From an uncultured Chitinophaga sp. (lineage in GTDB: Bacteria; Bacteroidota; Bacteroidia; Chitinophagales; Chitinophagaceae): a DNA stretch of 64,000 nucleotides. The notes beneath the pieces are model-generated. The model did no database searches. It was given only the letters and a program-made list of their open reading frames with translations, and was not told where the DNA came from. The first letter of the stretch is position 1. Each line of letters opens with the position of its first letter. The stretch is from contig NZ_CABHOU010000095.1 of assembly GCF_902168175.1 (NCBI RefSeq), positions 186,001 to 250,000 on the forward strand, written 5' to 3'. This document shows, piece after piece, positions 61,995-64,000 of this stretch. The translations under genes were made by a program, and so were the position numbers.

Positions 61995-64000
61995 ATGAAA
62001 AAGCGAATTTTGTTTTGCCGGCAAAGCCTGCTCACCGCGGCATTTGCAGCAATCAGCTATTCGTCATTTGCGGGCATTCCGCAAGACCTGGCACTGAATC
62101 GCGGTAACTTCACAGAAAAACAAGGGGGTAAAGCCAAGCAGAAAACCCTGGTAGTACTGTTAAAAGAAATTCACAAAAATTATAAAGTAGATCTGCTTTA
62201 CGAAGCAAAGAAATTGCCCGATGTGAAGGTAGATTTCGACCCCGCAAAGTACCGCGCCGTAGATGAAATGTTACGTGCGTTACTGGCCCCGCTGGGTTTG
62301 GACGCGCAGGTAGTACAACCTAACACATATGCCATAGTGCCCGCCCCGGGCGAAAGCGCACCTCGTACCAGCATACCCGTTACACCGGTATCAAAAGACA
62401 AAAAAGACGATATCCTGTTACTGATGTCTGTTCCTAAAACAGGGGCCGGCAATGGCTATACACAAGTGGCCGATACCGTGCGCCCGGTAAGAGTTACCGG
62501 TACTGTAACCGATAACAGCAGCAGCGATGCATTGCCTGGTTCCAACGTATTGATCAAAGGCGAGAACAGGGGTACGCAGGTAAAAGCAGATGGCACATTT
62601 AGCCTGGATGTACCTGTGGGCAAAACCCTGGTGTTTTCCCTCATCGGTTACGACCCAAAGGAGGTGCTGGTGACCAGCGCTACCAATATTGCCATACAAC
62701 TGGAAGCCAGCAATAAAGCATTGAATGAAATAGTAGTAGTAGGGTATGGCGCCCAGAAAAAGAGCCTGGTAACAGGTGCTATCTCTTCTGTAAAAGCAGA
62801 ACAGATCGCCACCGTATCGTCCAGCCGTATAGAGCAGGCCTTACAGGGCCGTACGCCCGGTGTTAGTGTGTTGCCGGCCTCCGGTTCGCCAGGCAGCGGT
62901 ATGCGTGTAAGGGTACGCGGTACAGGCTCCAACGGTTCTGCCGAACCGCTGTATATTATTGATGGTGTAAGGGCAGGCGGTATAGAATACCTGGACCCTT
63001 CCGAAATAGCCAGTGTGGAAGTGCTGAAGGATGGCGCTTCGGCAGCTATCTACGGTGCGGAAGGTGCTAACGGTGTAGTAATCATTACTACCAAAACCGG
63101 GAAGGCCAACAGCAGCGAAATAAACTTCAGTATGCAATACGGTCAGCAGTCGTTAAAAAACCCGATGAAGCTGATGAACGTAGAACAATATTCCACTTAC
63201 CTGACCGAGTCCAATACGCCCAACCGCCCTACCCCGGCCGATATAAACGGCGTACAAACTACCGACTGGCTGGGCAAGATATTTGAAACAGCTCCTTTGC
63301 AGCGTTATGCGTTGAACCTCAGCGGCGGCACCGATAAATCAAACTACCTTATTGGTGGTACCGTCTTTTCGCAAGACGGTGTAGTAGGTGGCAGCAAAGC
63401 CCAGTTCGACCGTTATACACTGCGTATTAATACAGACTATAAGGTAAGAACATGGTTAACCGTTGGTAACCGTTTTTCCTTCTCCCACTTCACCAGGAAA
63501 GGAGTAACAGAAGATTCTGAGTTTGGCGGTGTGATCAATAATGCCATCCTCATCGATCCTATTACTCCCGTGGTATATGATGGCACCTTACCCGCGCACG
63601 CGCAGGCCGCACTGGATGCAGGTCATCCCTTAAGCAGGGACGATCAGGGCCGGTACTATGGTATTTCCAATTTCATCAAAGGAGAAATATCTAACCCGAT
63701 CGCCCAGATGCATAATACCAATCAGCAAACCAAACAAAGCAAAATAGTAGGCAACGTATTTGGCGAACTGGAACCCATTAAAGGACTGAAACTGACCACC
63801 CGTTTTGGTATAGATGCTGCTTTCCAGCGTAACCACTCCTGGACGCCTACCTTCTGGTATTCTGCCGAAAGACTTAACACCGTTTCGTCGGTAAGCGATA
63901 ATAACGAGAGCTGGTTTAACTGGCAATGGGAGAACTTTGCGAACTACAGCAAACGTATAGGTAAACATAACTTCACCGTGCTGGCAGGTATGTCGGCCAT
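61995..64000 (+). CDS. SusC/RagA-type TonB-dependent receptor with STN domain (3' end outside window)
   Basis: The frame is open from ATG 61995 to the window edge (668 codons and 2 bases). A signal peptide comes first. An STN (secretin/TonB N-terminal) domain follows at about residues 50-115 (LLKEIHKNYKVDLLYEAKKL), then a carboxypeptidase-regulatory-like domain (VTGTVTDNSSSDALPGSNVL, about 165-245). The plug domain contains NEIVVVGYGAQKKS, GRTPGVSV, PLYIIDGV and VEVLKDGASAAIYG, and barrel strands begin after that. The STN domain marks it as a signalling transducer for the ECF/FecR pair upstream. The 237-base gap before it has no convincing gene. A SusD partner would be expected beyond the edge. 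Confidence 0.92.
   Translation, partial: MKKRILFCRQSLLTAAFAAISYSSFAGIPQDLALNRGNFTEKQGGKAKQKTLVVLLKEIHKNYKVDLLYEAKKLPDVKVDFDPAKYRAVDEMLRALLAPLGLDAQVVQPNTYAIVPAPGESAPRTSIPVTPVSKDKKDDILLLMSVPKTGAGNGYTQVADTVRPVRVTGTVTDNSSSDALPGSNVLIKGENRGTQVKADGTFSLDVPVGKTLVFSLIGYDPKEVLVTSATNIAIQLEASNKALNEIVVVGYGAQKKSLVTGAISSVKAEQIATVSSSRIEQALQGRTPGVSVLPASGSPGSGMRVRVRGTGSNGSAEPLYIIDGVRAGGIEYLDPSEIASVEVLKDGASAAIYGAEGANGVVIITTKTGKANSSEINFSMQYGQQSLKNPMKLMNVEQYSTYLTESNTPNRPTPADINGVQTTDWLGKIFETAPLQRYALNLSGGTDKSNYLIGGTVFSQDGVVGGSKAQFDRYTLRINTDYKVRTWLTVGNRFSFSHFTRKGVTEDSEFGGVINNAILIDPITPVVYDGTLPAHAQAALDAGHPLSRDDQGRYYGISNFIKGEISNPIAQMHNTNQQTKQSKIVGNVFGELEPIKGLKLTTRFGIDAAFQRNHSWTPTFWYSAERLNTVSSVSDNNESWFNWQWENFANYSKRIGKHNFTVLAGMSA

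Overview
The window reads as a chromosomal segment of a Bacteroidota bacterium, most likely Chitinophagaceae and Chitinophaga-like. The signs are TAnnTTTG-type promoter boxes, two very large secreted proteins with type IX secretion (T9SS) C-terminal sorting domains, an ECF sigma / FecR / SusC-type TonB receptor set with an STN domain, and two DUF3857 proteins in tandem. No tRNA, rRNA, CRISPR array or intact mobile element was seen. One decayed transposase fragment lies near 53.8-54.0 kb.

Layout. 1-3 kb: two DUF3857/transglutaminase-like exported proteins, the second with all three catalytic positions replaced. 3.0-4.4 kb: three copies of a small structured element, each a nested hairpin followed by a terminator, associated with tiny ORFs and interspersed with a DinB-family gene and the RNA ligase gene rtcB. 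6-7.2 kb: idi and an orphan ECF sigma factor on the minus strand. 7.8-40.3 kb: a large surface-polysaccharide locus. 41-44.6 kb: an ABC-F protein and a DUF5009-type membrane acyltransferase. 44.9-53.4 kb: two paralogous secreted SGNH-hydrolase proteins with 12 and 9 beta-sandwich-like repeats. 53.4-54.1 kb: a gene-poor stretch with short repeats and the transposase remnant. 54-60 kb: an S9 peptidase, two stand-alone SecD-head-like proteins and an FtsX/MacB-type permease. 60.2 kb to the end: ECF sigma factor, FecR anti-sigma factor and a SusC-like receptor cut by the window edge.

The polysaccharide locus holds export and assembly parts (SLBB outer-membrane export protein, Wzz-like chain-length protein without a kinase domain, Wzx flippase, Wzy-like polymerase, Wzi-like outer-membrane protein). 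It also holds a nearly complete nonulosonic-acid pathway of the legionaminic type: LegC aminotransferase, PglD/NeuD-like acetyltransferase, NeuC-type epimerase, NeuB-type synthase, PtmE-like CBS-nucleotidyltransferase, PtmF- and PtmA-like oxidoreductases and a CMP-sugar synthetase. Directly after it come HisF-like, HisH and a PP-loop N-acetyl-sugar amidotransferase, the trio that makes acetamidino groups, so the predicted product is an acetamidino-legionaminic-type sugar. A UDP-HexNAc 6-dehydrogenase, a PglF/WbpM-like 4,6-dehydratase, three further acyltransferases, a methyltransferase, GT2 and GT4 glycosyltransferases and an unrecognised GT-B-like protein complete the set. No initiating sugar-phosphate transferase is present, so chain initiation must be encoded elsewhere.

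The points most worth a second look are the triplicated hairpin element at 3.1-4.3 kb, the HisF-like protein whose second catalytic Asp is Glu, the unassigned GT-B-like protein, the stand-alone SecD-head pair and the repeat architecture of the SGNH/T9SS paralogues.
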